From: Amycolatopsis jiangsuensis
Lineage (GTDB): Bacteria > Actinomycetota > Actinomycetes > Mycobacteriales > Pseudonocardiaceae
Direction: 5' to 3'
Length of the DNA: 64,000 nt
NCBI RefSeq assembly: GCF_014204865.1
Contig: NZ_JACHMG010000001.1
Location: 7,652,501-7,716,500, forward strand
Shown: piece by piece, positions 18,885-28,205 of the stretch
Position numbering within the stretch: position 1 is the stretch's first letter
How the letters are laid out: each line of letters opens with the position of its first letter
The notes under the pieces: model-generated
What the model was told of the DNA's origin: nothing
Databases searched by the model: none
The model's input: only the letters and a program-made list of their open reading frames with translations
Made by a program: the position numbers and the translations under genes

Positions 18885-19187
18885 GCTTCGTCCCGGCGTG
18901 TCGCCTGGCCGCTGTCCGGCCCCGGGTCTGAACCGATCCCGAAGCGGGTTCCGATGCCCGGGCGGAGACGATCCGGTCCCGTGCCGGGGGTTTCCGCCGC
19001 GGCCATCCCGACCGACCCGCCGGTAGCTGAACCGATCCCGCACATCCCCTGGCGGGCAAGGCAATCACCGAAACCTTAAGTCTTTCCCCGCGCCGCACGG
19101 GCCGGGTGGCGGGCGGATTAGGGTGAGGGTGTCCGGCACGTTGTGGTGGCGGACACGTCTCGATCTCGCACACTGGAGAGTTGCTCA
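18885..19187. other. Intergenic region before NAD-GDH
   Basis: About 300 bp containing the presumed promoter of the glutamate dehydrogenase gene, which I cannot place. The motif GAACCGATCCCG occurs twice (near 18929 and 19028). A ribosome site TGGAGAG precedes the downstream ATG. No gene is seen. Confidence 0.5.
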
Positions 19188-22100
19188 ATGAGCTCGACGG
19201 GAGTCTCGTCCCTGTCCGGAACCGATGCCGCCGCCGGCGCGCCACGCCGCCGCACCAGCCCGGAGCAGATCCGGGACGAGTTGATCGACGCCGCCGCGGC
19301 ACGCGCGCCCGAGATCGCAGAGCTGATCCGCCACTACTACCGGCACATCCCGGCCGACGAGATCGTCGGCGACGATCCGGCCGCGCTCGTCGGTGCGGTG
19401 CGCTCGCACCTGCAGCTGGCCCAGCAGCGGATGCCGGGACGGCCGGCGGTGCGGCTGCTCAACCCGACCACCGCCGAGGACGGCTGGACCCGCGAGGCCA
19501 CCGTGGTGCAGGTCGTCACCGACGACATGCCCTACCTCGTGGACAGCGTCACCGCGGAGTTCGCCAGGGACGGCGTGCAGGTGCACCGCATCGTGCACCC
19601 GATCGTCGTCGTGAGCCGCGGCGTCACCGGTGAGCTCGAGGGCCTGCACCTGGACGCCGACGCGGCCGAACCGCCCGCGGGTGCGACCGCGGAATCGTGG
19701 ATGTACGTCGAGATCGACCGGGTCACCGACCCGAACCGGGCGCGCGAGCTGGACAACCGGCTGGCCTCGGTGCTGGGCGACGTGCGGGAGGTCGTCGAGG
19801 ACGCGGACCGGATGGGGCAGACCGCCTGCGGGCTCGCTGAGGAGCTGGAGCAGCACCCGCCGAAGCTGCCGGAAAGCGAGCTGCGGGAAGGCGCCCGGCT
19901 GCTGCGCTGGCTCGCCGACGGCCACTTCACCTTCCTCGGCTACCGCCGCTACGAGCTGGTCGAGAACCCGCATCCGGACACCGACGAGCCGGCGTTGCGC
20001 GCGGTGCTGGCGTCCGGGCTCGGTGTGCTGCGCCAGGACAGTCTGGCCGCCCGCAGCCTCACCGCCGGTCCGGACAGCTCCGCCAACGCGCTCGCGCCGA
20101 CGCTGCTCGTACTGACCCAGGCGAGCGCGCCGAGCACGGTGCACCGGCCGGTGTATCCGTACTACGTCGGGGTGAAGACGTTCGACGACCAGGGCACGGT
20201 GACCGGTGAGCACCGGTTCCTGGGCATGTTCACCACGACCGCGCTGCACGAGAACGTGCTCGACATCCCGGTCGTGAGCAAGCGGGTGCGCGAGGTGATC
20301 CACCGCGCCGGCTTCCCGATGGAGTCCTTCTCCGGCCAGCGGATGCTGGAGGTGCTGCAGAACTGGCCGCGCGCCGACCTGTTCTCCGCCGACTCCGATT
20401 CGCTGTACGCCACCACCACCGGCGCGATCACCCTGTCGGACCGGCGCAGGCTGCGGCTGTTCCTGCGCCGCGACCCCTACAGCCGGTTCTTCTCGTGCCT
20501 GGTCTACCTGCCCGGCGACCGCTACACCACGCGCTCCCGGCTGGCCATGCAAGAGGTGCTGCTTCAGGAGCTGGAGGGCACGCAGCTGGAGTACAGCGCG
20601 CGGATCGGGGAAACGCCGCTCGCGCAGGTGCACTTCATGGTGCACACCGATCCGGCGAACCGGGTCGAGCCGGACATCCTGCGCATCCAGGAGCGGCTGA
20701 ACACGGTCGTGCGCAGCTGGGAGGACCGGCTGGTGGAGGCGATCCTCGCCGAACGCCGTGAGCGGGACGGTGACGGCGGAGCAGGCGGGGTGGGCGAGGA
20801 GTCCGCGGTCGATCAGGGCCTGCGGTTCGCCGCGGTGTTCCCGGAGGCCTACAAGGAGGACTTCACCGCCGAGGAGGCGCTGGCCGACCTCCGCCAGCTG
20901 GAGACGCTGGTGGACGAGGGCGATCTCGCGCAGTCGTTCTACCTGCCGGCCGACGCCGAGCCGGGGGAGCGGCGCTTCAAGCTGTACCTGCGCGGAGAAG
21001 GCGTCACCCTGTCGAAGGTGCTGCCGGTGCTGCAGGCGATGGGCGTCGAGGTGGTCGACGAGCGCCCGTACGAGTTGTTCCGCGCGGACGGTGGCGCCAG
21101 CTGGATCTACGACTTCGGCCTGCGCATCGACGGCAAAAGCCTGGAGAAGCCGGACGACGCGGTGGTGGACCGGCTGCGGGAACGCTTCCAGGAGGCCTTC
21201 CACGCCTCCTGGCACGGCGACGCCGAGGTCGACGGGCTCAACGCGCTCGTGCTGCGGGCCGGGCTCACCTGGCGGCAGGTCGCCGTGCTGCGCGCCTATT
21301 CGCGGTACCTGCAGCAGGCCCGCAGCCCGTTCTCCCAGTCCTACATCGAAAACACCGTGGTCCGGCACACCCGGGTGGCCACCTGCCTGGTGCGGTTGTT
21401 CGAGACCCGCTGCGATCCGCAACTGTCCGATGTGGACCGCGCGAGTCACGAGGAATCGCTGGTCGCCGAGATCGGCTCGATGATCGACGAGGTCACCAGC
21501 CTCGACGAGGACCGCATCCTGCGCAGGCTGATGGCGGTCGTCAACGCGACCCTGCGGACGAACTACCGCGTGCGCGGCGCGGACGGGAACCCGCGGGCGT
21601 TCCTGGCCTTCAAGCTCGATCCGAGCGGGGTGCCGGAGCTGCCCGAACCGCGTCCGAAGTTCGAGATCTTCGTGTACTCGCCGCGCGTCGAGGGCGTGCA
21701 CCTGCGCTTCGGCGAGGTCGCCCGCGGCGGCCTGCGCTGGTCGGACCGGCGGGAGGACTTCCGCACCGAGATTCTGGGCCTGGTCAAGGCGCAGGCGGTG
21801 AAGAACGCGGTGATCGTCCCGGTGGGCGCGAAGGGCGGTTTCGTGGTGAAGCGGCCGCCGGCGCCGACCGGCGACGCCGGGCTGGACCGCGAGGCGCAGC
21901 TGAACGAGGGCATCGCCTGCTACCGGATGTTCATCTCCGGCCTGCTGGACCTGACCGACAACCGGGTCGAGGGTGCCACCGTGCCGGCGCCGGACGTGGT
22001 GCGCCACGACGCCGACGACAGCTACCTCGTGGTGGCCGCGGACAAGGGCACCGCGAAGTTCTCCGACCTCGCCAACGAAGTCTCGGCGCAGTACGGATTC

Positions 22101-24161
22101 TGGCTCGGTGACGCGTTCGCCTCCGGCGGTTCGGTCGGCTACGACCACAAGGCCATGGGCATCACCGCCAAGGGCGCGTGGGAGAGCGTGAAACGGCACT
22201 TCCGCGAGCTGGGCAAGGACACCCAGACCGAGGACTTCACCGTGGTCGGCATCGGCGACATGATGGGCGACGTCTTCGGCAACGGGATGCTGCTGTCCGA
22301 GCACATCCGGCTGGTCGCCGCGTTCAACCACATGCACGTGTTCCTCGACCCGGACCCGGACGCGGCCACCTCGTTCGCCGAGCGGCGCCGGCTGTTCGAC
22401 CTGCCGCGGTCCTCGTGGGACGACTACGACCGCTCGCTGATCAGCGAGGGCGGCGGGATCTACCCGCGCTCGGCGAAGACCATTCCGGTCAGCCCGCAGG
22501 TGCGGCAGGCTCTCGGGCTCGGCGAGAACGTCACGCACCTCGCGCCGATGGACCTGATCCAGGCGATCCTGCTGGCTCCGGTCGAACTGCTGTGGAACGG
22601 CGGCATCGGCACCTACGTGAAGGCGGAGACGGAGACCAACGCCGACGCCGGCGACAAGGCCAACGACGCGATCCGGGTCGACGGCCACCAGCTGCGGGTG
22701 AAGGTCGTCGGCGAGGGCGGCAACCTGGGCCTGACCCAGCTCGGTCGGATCGAGTTCGCCAGGGCAGGCGGCAAGATCAACACCGACGCGCTGGACAACT
22801 CGGCCGGCGTGGACTGCTCCGACCACGAGGTCAACATCAAGATCCTGCTGGATCACCTGGTGGCAGGCGGCGAGCTGGAGCACACCCGGCGCAACGAGCT
22901 GCTCGGCGAGATGACCGACGAGGTCGGCGCGCTGGTGCTCGCGGACAACTACCGGCAGAACGCGGTGCTCGGCGTCAGCAGGGCACACGCCGCGCCGATG
23001 GTGTCGGTGCACGCCCGGCAGGTCGCCGCGCTGGTGGCCAAGGGTGCGTTCGACCGCAAGCTCGAGGCGCTGCCGAGCAACTCGCAGTTCCGCGCGCTGG
23101 AGAAGGCGGACGAGGGGCTCACCTCGCCGGAGCTGGCGACCCTGCTCGCGCACGTGAAGCTCGACCTCAAGGACGAGCTGCTCGAGTCCGACCTGCCCGA
23201 TTCCGAGGTGTTCGCCCGGCGGCTGCCGGAGTACTTCCCGGAGCCGCTGCGGGAGCGCTTCGCCGCCTCGATCGCCCAGCACCCGCTGCGCCGGCAGATC
23301 ATCACCACGCTGGTGACCAACGAGCTGGTCGACGGCGGCGGCATCTCGTTCGTGCACCGGCTGATGGAGGAGATGAACGCGACCGCCACCGACGCGGTGC
23401 GCGCCTACGCCGTGGTCACCCACGTCTTCGACCTGCCGAAGCTGTGGTCGGAGATCGAGACGCTGGACAACGTGGTGCCCACCGAGGTCGCGGACCGGAT
23501 GGTGCTGGAGACGCGGCGGCTGCTGGACCGCGCCGCGCGCTGGTTCCTCACCAACCGCCCGCAGCCGCTGGCGCCGCTGGCCGAGATCACCCGGTTCGGG
23601 CCGGTGCTCGCGGACCTCGTCCCGAAGCTGGGCGACCTGATGCGCGGGCGTGAGCTGGAGTCGGTGGAGCAGGACGCGGCCGGACTGTCCGAGCAGGGCG
23701 TGCCCGCGGACCTGGCGCGCCGGGTCGCGCTGCTGCTGCACAGCTACGGCCTGCTCGACGTGGTCGAGGTGGCGGAGCTGGCCGAGCAGCAGGTCGGCCT
23801 GGACGCCACGCACACCCCCGCGGACACCGCGGAGCTGTACTTCGCGCTGTCGGACCACCTGGACGTCGACAAGATGCTCACGGAGATCAGCGCGCTGGAG
23901 CGGGGCAACCGCTGGCATGCCCTCGCGCGGCTGTCGCTGCGTGACGACGTGTACGGTTCCCTGCGCGCGATCACGCTCGACGCGTTGCGGCAGAGTGATC
24001 AGGACCGTTCCGTCGATGAGCAGATCGCGCAGTGGGAGAAAGCCAACGCGTCGCGGCTTTCGCGGGCCCGCGTGGCGCTGGACGAGATCACCCGCTCCGG
24101 GAGGCTCGACCTCGCGACGCTGTCCGTGGCCGCGCGCCAGATCCGGAGCACTGTGCGGTGA
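19188..24161 (+). CDS. NAD-specific glutamate dehydrogenase, large (~180 kDa) type
   Basis: A 1657-residue enzyme of the large NAD-GDH family first described in Streptomyces clavuligerus. It oxidises L-glutamate to 2-oxoglutarate and ammonium, mainly for glutamate catabolism. The long N-terminal half carries ACT-like regulatory regions. The catalytic core is recognisable at about residues 840-1090: VHLRFGEVARGGLRWSDRR, LGLVKAQAVKNAVIVPVGAKGGFVVKRP with the substrate and catalytic lysines, then GIGDMMGDVFGNGML and EGGGIYPR. NAD-domain segments EGGNLGLTQLGRIEFA and GGKINTDALDNSAGVDCSDHEVN follow. ATG 19188 is chosen over an upstream in-frame start because TGGAGAG precedes it. The stop overlaps the next start (GTGA), so at least three genes form an operon. 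Confidence 0.95.
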   Translation: MSSTGVSSLSGTDAAAGAPRRRTSPEQIRDELIDAAAARAPEIAELIRHYYRHIPADEIVGDDPAALVGAVRSHLQLAQQRMPGRPAVRLLNPTTAEDGWTREATVVQVVTDDMPYLVDSVTAEFARDGVQVHRIVHPIVVVSRGVTGELEGLHLDADAAEPPAGATAESWMYVEIDRVTDPNRARELDNRLASVLGDVREVVEDADRMGQTACGLAEELEQHPPKLPESELREGARLLRWLADGHFTFLGYRRYELVENPHPDTDEPALRAVLASGLGVLRQDSLAARSLTAGPDSSANALAPTLLVLTQASAPSTVHRPVYPYYVGVKTFDDQGTVTGEHRFLGMFTTTALHENVLDIPVVSKRVREVIHRAGFPMESFSGQRMLEVLQNWPRADLFSADSDSLYATTTGAITLSDRRRLRLFLRRDPYSRFFSCLVYLPGDRYTTRSRLAMQEVLLQELEGTQLEYSARIGETPLAQVHFMVHTDPANRVEPDILRIQERLNTVVRSWEDRLVEAILAERRERDGDGGAGGVGEESAVDQGLRFAAVFPEAYKEDFTAEEALADLRQLETLVDEGDLAQSFYLPADAEPGERRFKLYLRGEGVTLSKVLPVLQAMGVEVVDERPYELFRADGGASWIYDFGLRIDGKSLEKPDDAVVDRLRERFQEAFHASWHGDAEVDGLNALVLRAGLTWRQVAVLRAYSRYLQQARSPFSQSYIENTVVRHTRVATCLVRLFETRCDPQLSDVDRASHEESLVAEIGSMIDEVTSLDEDRILRRLMAVVNATLRTNYRVRGADGNPRAFLAFKLDPSGVPELPEPRPKFEIFVYSPRVEGVHLRFGEVARGGLRWSDRREDFRTEILGLVKAQAVKNAVIVPVGAKGGFVVKRPPAPTGDAGLDREAQLNEGIACYRMFISGLLDLTDNRVEGATVPAPDVVRHDADDSYLVVAADKGTAKFSDLANEVSAQYGFWLGDAFASGGSVGYDHKAMGITAKGAWESVKRHFRELGKDTQTEDFTVVGIGDMMGDVFGNGMLLSEHIRLVAAFNHMHVFLDPDPDAATSFAERRRLFDLPRSSWDDYDRSLISEGGGIYPRSAKTIPVSPQVRQALGLGENVTHLAPMDLIQAILLAPVELLWNGGIGTYVKAETETNADAGDKANDAIRVDGHQLRVKVVGEGGNLGLTQLGRIEFARAGGKINTDALDNSAGVDCSDHEVNIKILLDHLVAGGELEHTRRNELLGEMTDEVGALVLADNYRQNAVLGVSRAHAAPMVSVHARQVAALVAKGAFDRKLEALPSNSQFRALEKADEGLTSPELATLLAHVKLDLKDELLESDLPDSEVFARRLPEYFPEPLRERFAASIAQHPLRRQIITTLVTNELVDGGGISFVHRLMEEMNATATDAVRAYAVVTHVFDLPKLWSEIETLDNVVPTEVADRMVLETRRLLDRAARWFLTNRPQPLAPLAEITRFGPVLADLVPKLGDLMRGRELESVEQDAAGLSEQGVPADLARRVALLLHSYGLLDVVEVAELAEQQVGLDATHTPADTAELYFALSDHLDVDKMLTEISALERGNRWHALARLSLRDDVYGSLRAITLDALRQSDQDRSVDEQIAQWEKANASRLSRARVALDEITRSGRLDLATLSVAARQIRSTVR

Positions 24162-24580
24162 CCTATGTCAGCCACGTCCGGCCGCGCTGGTCGGACATGG
24201 ACGTGTACGGGCACGTCAACCACGCGAACATGGTGACGTTGCTCGAAGAGGCGCGGATTCCGGTGCTGTTCGGCGAAGCGGTGAACGAAGGTCTCACCGA
24301 ACTGCCGAAGGGCGTCGTCGTGGTGAAGCTCGCCGTGCACTACCGCGCGCCGATCATCGCCACCCCGGACAGCTCGGTGCGCGTGGAGATCGCGCTCACC
24401 GAGCTGAAGGCGGCGACCGTGACCCTCGGCTACCGCGTGCACGCCGGCCCGGACGAGAGTGACCCGGTCGCCGTCACCGCGGAAACCGTGCTCGCGCCGT
24501 ACGACACCGGCGCACTGCGGCCGCGCCGGCTCACCGCGGCGGAGAGCGAATTCCTCAAGCGGGTGTTCGCCGATGCCTGA
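24158..24580 (+). CDS. Hotdog-fold acyl-CoA thioesterase (YbgC/FadM-like)
   Basis: A 140-residue 4-hydroxybenzoyl-CoA-thioesterase-type protein. The active-site helix region reads RWSDMDVYGHVNHANMVTLLEEAR (residues 10-33), with the Asp of the DxxGHVN motif at 15 and the neighbouring Asp at 13. The remainder is the expected strand pattern (YRAPIIATPDSSVRVEIALTEL, KAATVTLGYRVHAG). It starts at GTG 24158, sharing four bases with the gdh stop, and its end overlaps the next gene by eight bases. It is thus translationally coupled on both sides. The natural acyl-CoA is unknown; close association with gdh is common in actinomycetes. Confidence 0.88.
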   Translation: MTYVSHVRPRWSDMDVYGHVNHANMVTLLEEARIPVLFGEAVNEGLTELPKGVVVVKLAVHYRAPIIATPDSSVRVEIALTELKAATVTLGYRVHAGPDESDPVAVTAETVLAPYDTGALRPRRLTAAESEFLKRVFADA

Positions 24581-25211
24581 GCTGCGAATCCCGGATCCGG
24601 GCGACCGGGAGACGCTGGGCGCATTCGTGGCCCGCGCGGTGCGTCTCGACGGGAGCACGGCGGTGCGGCTGCGCCGCCGTGCCGGCGAGGAGATCGTGGA
24701 AGCGTGGACGGCCACGCCGTTCGAGGTCCTCGCCACCCGCGCGGTGGCGGGGACCGTCACGCCGGCCGACGTCACGGTGTCCGGCAACGAGCTGCTGGCC
24801 GCGCTCACCGTCGCCGGCGGCGAGGTGATGGACCCTGGCCCGCCGCGCGATCTGTTGTGGCACTCCGAGCTTCCCGCGTCCGGCCGATGGCAGCTGGTGG
24901 ACGATCTGCCGGTCGGGATCGTGTCGGACCTGGCCGACCGGGGCGTGTCGCTGGCCCGCGACAACGCCGGCCCGCACGGCACCCCGCCGGCGTCACTGAT
25001 GGACCAGCCGGTGCTCACCGTCACCGGCGGCGACCTCGAGGTCAAGGTGCAGATGCGCTGTCTGTTCGCGCTGTCGGGGATGGGCCTGTTCGACTCGTCC
25101 ATCGGCGGCGACGTGGTCCGCGTGACCGCCACCGACTCCTGGCTCCGCCTCGACGCCCGCTACGGCGCGGTGCTCAAACGGAGACAGGCGCTGCTGCCGC
25201 TGCTGTTCTAG
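24573..25211 (+). CDS. Conserved actinobacterial hypothetical protein
   Basis: A 212-residue soluble protein without transmembrane or signal segments. It starts at ATG 24573 inside the preceding thioesterase gene and is clearly the third cistron of the gdh operon. I recognise the protein type as one that recurs next to gdh/thioesterase genes in actinomycetes, but I know no function. Notable segments are GREETLG-like DRETLGAFVARAVRLD, WQLVDDLPVGIVSDLADRG and the C-terminal SWLRLDARYGAVLKRRQALLPLLF. The latter suggests a compact alpha/beta protein. Confidence 0.75.
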   Translation: MPELRIPDPGDRETLGAFVARAVRLDGSTAVRLRRRAGEEIVEAWTATPFEVLATRAVAGTVTPADVTVSGNELLAALTVAGGEVMDPGPPRDLLWHSELPASGRWQLVDDLPVGIVSDLADRGVSLARDNAGPHGTPPASLMDQPVLTVTGGDLEVKVQMRCLFALSGMGLFDSSIGGDVVRVTATDSWLRLDARYGAVLKRRQALLPLLF

Positions 25212-25215
25212 GAAC

Positions 25216-26136
25216 TCAGCGGGGCGCCTGCGACGCGTGGCCACCTTGGCCGGCGAACTCGACCAGCCGCTTGATCGCGGTGGCGATCTGCTGGATCGCT
25301 GAAAGTATGCTGCCGACGAGAGCCATCGCTTTGGTCATGCCTTCGCCGAGTTTGACCAGCATTTTCGCGAAGTCGATTTCCACCTCGGCGAGGTAGACAG
25401 CGGCGTCTTTGGCCATCGCAACCAGGTCGGCTGGGGGCGGTCCGGCGAGGACTGCGTCGGCAGCGATTCCGATCAACTCGGCCTCGAGCCCGGAAATGAG
25501 ATCGCGCGCCAGGTCGTGCGCCGCCTGGACCATGCCACTGACACTGTCGAGCAGATACGCCCATATCTCGCAGAGCAGCCCGATGCTGTTGATGCCGACC
25601 GCGAGACCACGCGCGCGTTTCCGGTAGGCATCGGCGGCCGCTCCCCGCCAGTAGCGCTGGGTGTCCTGCGCGACCTGGTCGTACTTGTCCGCGGCCTGGC
25701 CGAGTGCTTGGCCCATATTGGCCCAGGTCGCGGATACCCCTGCCACAGTCGCCGAGTTGCCGACCAGTTCGTCCATGACGAGCCGAAGTGGCTTCAGGTG
25801 GTCCATGATCCACGCGAGCAGCGGCTGCACGATGGTGGCGACCACTCCGCCCGGGCTGGTCGCCTCCGCCAGGCTGCCGGCGAAACTGGCGCCGTCGAGA
25901 ATGGTGTTCAGTGCGTCGAAAACAAAACTGAAGTAGTCGCCGCCCTCCAGGTCGTGCCACACGTTCTCGGCCGGAGCCAGGAGCGGAAGTCCGGACAACC
26001 AGTGCTGGTTGGGGTCGTCGACACCGGCTCCCGGCCCGGGCATGAACGGGCCCCACCCGGTGTCGGAATTCAACGGGTTGTATTGGTTGAAGTCCGTTGT
26101 GGCGTTCTTGTCGACGAGTGAGTTGCCTTCCGGCAT
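25216..26136 (-). CDS. WXG100-like (ESX/type VII-associated) protein
   Basis: A 306-residue helical protein. About residues 125-215 form a WXG100-like helical hairpin with the turn YWRGAAADAYRKRARGLA, in which the W-x-G signature is intact. A hydrophobic region LLCEIWAYLLDSVSGMV follows and the C-terminal third is amphipathic helix (IDFAKMLVKLGEGMTKAMALVGSILSAIQQI). The N-terminal ~45 residues are Asn/Pro/Gly-rich. No toxin domain is visible at the C-terminus. ATG 26136 is used rather than the open frame above it. It is the last of three genes on the minus strand (YbaB-like, EspC-like, this one), a layout typical of type VII substrate cassettes. No EccC or other machinery gene is present. Confidence 0.75.
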   Translation of the reverse strand: MPEGNSLVDKNATTDFNQYNPLNSDTGWGPFMPGPGAGVDDPNQHWLSGLPLLAPAENVWHDLEGGDYFSFVFDALNTILDGASFAGSLAEATSPGGVVATIVQPLLAWIMDHLKPLRLVMDELVGNSATVAGVSATWANMGQALGQAADKYDQVAQDTQRYWRGAAADAYRKRARGLAVGINSIGLLCEIWAYLLDSVSGMVQAAHDLARDLISGLEAELIGIAADAVLAGPPPADLVAMAKDAAVYLAEVEIDFAKMLVKLGEGMTKAMALVGSILSAIQQIATAIKRLVEFAGQGGHASQAPR

Positions 26137-26140
26137 GGCG

Positions 26141-26593
26141 TCAGTCCTCCTGCTCGTCGGTGGCCCGGTTCTTCGCGGGGGCACCGATCACCGGGGTGTG
26201 TGGTTCGGCCACGTCCTCCGGGGGCAGAGCGCCGTTGCCCACCTGCATTTCCGACACGTCGGCGATCTTCTTCTCCAGTTGGTGCAGGATGTCCGCGGTG
26301 TGCTGCTCGGTTCGCTGGTAGTCCACGGCTGCCGTGCCGAGGGCGGTGGAGGTGTACTGCAGTGCCTGCGAAGCGGTCTTGGCGAAGTCGATGAAAGCCT
26401 CGGCGATCGGATGCGTGGCCACCGGAAACGCCTGGAACATCAGGCCGAAGGCGTTGTCCCAGCCGCCGGGGGTCACCTGGTGGCCGGCGTCCACGACCCG
26501 GTCGGCGGTCTTGACCGCCTCTTCCACGTCGGCGCGGTGCGCGTCCAGCTTGTCGGTTTCGACGGTGTATCCGCCGGTGTTTCCCTCAGTCAC
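26141..26593 (-). CDS. EspC-like type VII secretion target protein
   Basis: A 150-residue protein resembling the T7SS_ESX_EspC family, small helical proteins exported by ESX systems. It has GYTVETDKLDAHRADVEEAVKTADRV at the start, then a helix and the segment TALGTAAVDYQRTEQHTADIL near residues 81-101. There, YQRTE fits the YxxxD/E secretion motif. The C-terminal ~35 residues are charged and probably flexible. It starts at ATG 26593, overlapping the upstream YbaB-like gene by eight bases, and ends four bases before the WXG100-like start. Co-expression and perhaps hetero-complex formation with that protein are likely but inferred. Confidence 0.75.
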   Translation of the reverse strand: MTEGNTGGYTVETDKLDAHRADVEEAVKTADRVVDAGHQVTPGGWDNAFGLMFQAFPVATHPIAEAFIDFAKTASQALQYTSTALGTAAVDYQRTEQHTADILHQLEKKIADVSEMQVGNGALPPEDVAEPHTPVIGAPAKNRATDEQED

Positions 26594-27125
26594 GATCCGG
26601 CCCCCGCAGGAAATCGGTCTCGCCGAAGTCTTCGTCGTTTCCTTCCCGCCGGGGTCTCGGTGGTGGCGCCGTCGTCGGCGCGGGCTCCTCGTCGAGCTGT
26701 CCGAGTGCCACCTCGTTCACCTGTCCGGCGGTGTCCGGATCGGGTTCCGGTGCCGGGTAACGCTCTTCGAACTTCGCCGCAATCCGGGCGGCGAACGGAT
26801 CGTCCCCGGCCTGATCGGCGAACGCCTGCCCGAGCTGGGCCTGGGCCTGGCGAAGGCAGTGCATGAGTTCGGCGCCCAGCTGCTGCGGGCTGCGTTCGCT
26901 GATCTTCTCGGTGAAGGTGACGTCCTGGGGCGCGCCGCTGGAATCCACGACGACGGTGATCGCGTCGTCCGGACTGCTGGCCCGGCCGGAGATCCGGGCG
27001 AGTGCCTGCTGGGCGTCCGCCGCCTGGGCGCCCTCCTGCCGGGTGCGTTCGAGCGCCTTCAGCAGATTCTGCTGCACGGCGGCAAGCCGCTCCAGACCGG
27101 GCTGCGCCGCTGGGCCGTCCGTCAT
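26586..27125 (-). CDS. YbaB/EbfC-family DNA-binding-like protein
   Basis: A 179-residue protein whose first ~105 residues match the YbaB/EbfC nucleoid-associated fold: a helix (LERLAAVQQNLLKALERTRQEG), strands around ITVVVDSSGAPQDVTF, then a long helix (SPQQLGAELMHCLRQAQAQLGQAF). The Pro/Glu-rich C-terminal extension (PAPEPDPDTAG...PPPRPRREG) is not part of the family core. In actinomycetes such YbaB paralogues commonly head operons of ESX-associated small proteins, as here. The ATG 27125 start is chosen over the open frame upstream. Confidence 0.7.
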   Translation of the reverse strand: MTDGPAAQPGLERLAAVQQNLLKALERTRQEGAQAADAQQALARISGRASSPDDAITVVVDSSGAPQDVTFTEKISERSPQQLGAELMHCLRQAQAQLGQAFADQAGDDPFAARIAAKFEERYPAPEPDPDTAGQVNEVALGQLDEEPAPTTAPPPRPRREGNDEDFGETDFLRGPDRD

Positions 27126-27291
27126 GTCCTCCTCCGCATCACCGGTGATGCTGCTGCCGGGCAGGGTACGACTTCGGCACCCGGCCCGCGGGAAAACGAG
27201 CCGATCTGCGCCGCTTGGCGTAGTGCCGCCCAAACCTTGCGGTTTCCTTGTGGTGGTGGCATCCGCGGACGCGCGGTGTCAGGGTGAAGGC

Positions 27292-27549
27292 ATGAGCGAT
27301 CCCGACGGTGACCCGACGGCGGACTTCCTCGCCGAAGTCCGGACCGAGGAGACGCCGTGGCGCACGGAACGTCCGGCGGACGCCCCGGAACCGGACCGGC
27401 CGGAGCGTTCGCCCGGCCGGGCGCGGTCGGTGGTGCGCGCGGTGGGGGAGGCCGCTCCGTACGTGCAGGCGGGGCTGTTCGCCGCGTGGCTCGCGACGTC
27501 GGTGGCCGACGCCGCGAACGGGGATCCGGGCGGCGGCCAGCAGGGCTGA
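27292..27549 (+). CDS. Hypothetical small protein
   Basis: An 85-residue frame starting at ATG 27292, with AGGGTGAAGG immediately upstream. The first half is acidic and Pro/Arg-rich; the second half has one weakly hydrophobic segment (APYVQAGLFAAWLATSVADA) that could be a short membrane or amphipathic helix. It ends in GDPGGGQQG. I do not recognise it. It is divergent from the type VII-like cassette, 166 bp away. Confidence 0.5.
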   Translation: MSDPDGDPTADFLAEVRTEETPWRTERPADAPEPDRPERSPGRARSVVRAVGEAAPYVQAGLFAAWLATSVADAANGDPGGGQQG

Positions 27550-27686
27550 ACTCCCGCTGAACTCCCGCATGCCCCTTGCCCCGGCAGGTAGAGTCGATGC
27601 CGGTTCATCAGCCGGATGTCTGATTCGGCGCACCCCGATCACCGTGCCCGCCCGTTCCCGCCCGCGGGCGGCGGAAGAGGAGAACC

Positions 27687-28130
27687 ATGCTGCGCTCCGG
27701 TCCCGACCGTCCGATGTCCCTGCCCGCCGCGGACGATCCGCAGGCCTTACGACGGGTGCTCGTCGCGTACGTGCGCGAGGTCGCCGCGGCAGTGGGGGTG
27801 TCGCCGGAGTGCACTTCGTGCGAGGTCGCCGACACGGTCACCGCGTACGTGGCGCTGAACGGCCGTTCGCCACGGTTTCCGGGGCGGGACTTGATGTTGC
27901 TGTGGAACGCCGGTCAGGGCTGGACGTTGTCGGTCGAGACGGTGCCCGCCGAACCCGCCGTCGTGGTGGCCCGGTTGCGCGGCGAGGTGACGCCGGAACC
28001 GGCCCGGGTACGCCGGTTCGTGGCCGAACTGCTGAGCATGCCGGACGAGACCGGAGGAATCCCGGCGCGCGCCGTGCTGGACCACGGCGAGCTGAGACGG
28101 CGGCTGGAGGCCACCGCCACATCGTCCTGA
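27687..28130 (+). CDS. DUF6292 family protein
   Basis: A 147-residue protein. The block LVAYVREVAAAVGVSPECTSCEVADTVTAYVAL followed by GRDLMLLWNAGQGWTLSVETVPAEPAVVVARL is how DUF6292 proteins of Pseudonocardiaceae read. These genomes carry many paralogues of unknown function, often near regulatory genes. It starts at ATG 27687, preceded by GAAGAGGAGAA. It is convergent with the GH13 gene, and the 75-bp gap holds a weak hairpin. Confidence 0.72.
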   Translation: MLRSGPDRPMSLPAADDPQALRRVLVAYVREVAAAVGVSPECTSCEVADTVTAYVALNGRSPRFPGRDLMLLWNAGQGWTLSVETVPAEPAVVVARLRGEVTPEPARVRRFVAELLSMPDETGGIPARAVLDHGELRRRLEATATSS

Positions 28131-28135
28131 ACGAG

Positions 28136-28168
28136 CCGTGGTGCGGGAAAAACCCCGCGGTACGGCCG
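28136..28168. terminator. Possible bidirectional terminator
   Basis: An interrupted stem: CCGT with ACGG and GCGGG with CCCGC, separated by an internal GGT/GGT loop and closed by AAAAA. It lies between convergent genes ending at 28130 and 28206, which is the reason for calling it. Confidence 0.4.
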
Positions 28169-28205
28169 CGAGGTCAGCTGTCCACTGTGGACGACCCGAA
28201 CGCGG

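Noticed and set aside
19185..23918. A 1577-codon open frame on the minus strand opposite the glutamate dehydrogenase gene
   Set aside because: It mirrors the codon periodicity of the GC-rich sense gene; it has no recognisable domain, is dominated by Arg/Val/Gln/His/Leu, and lacks a supported start.
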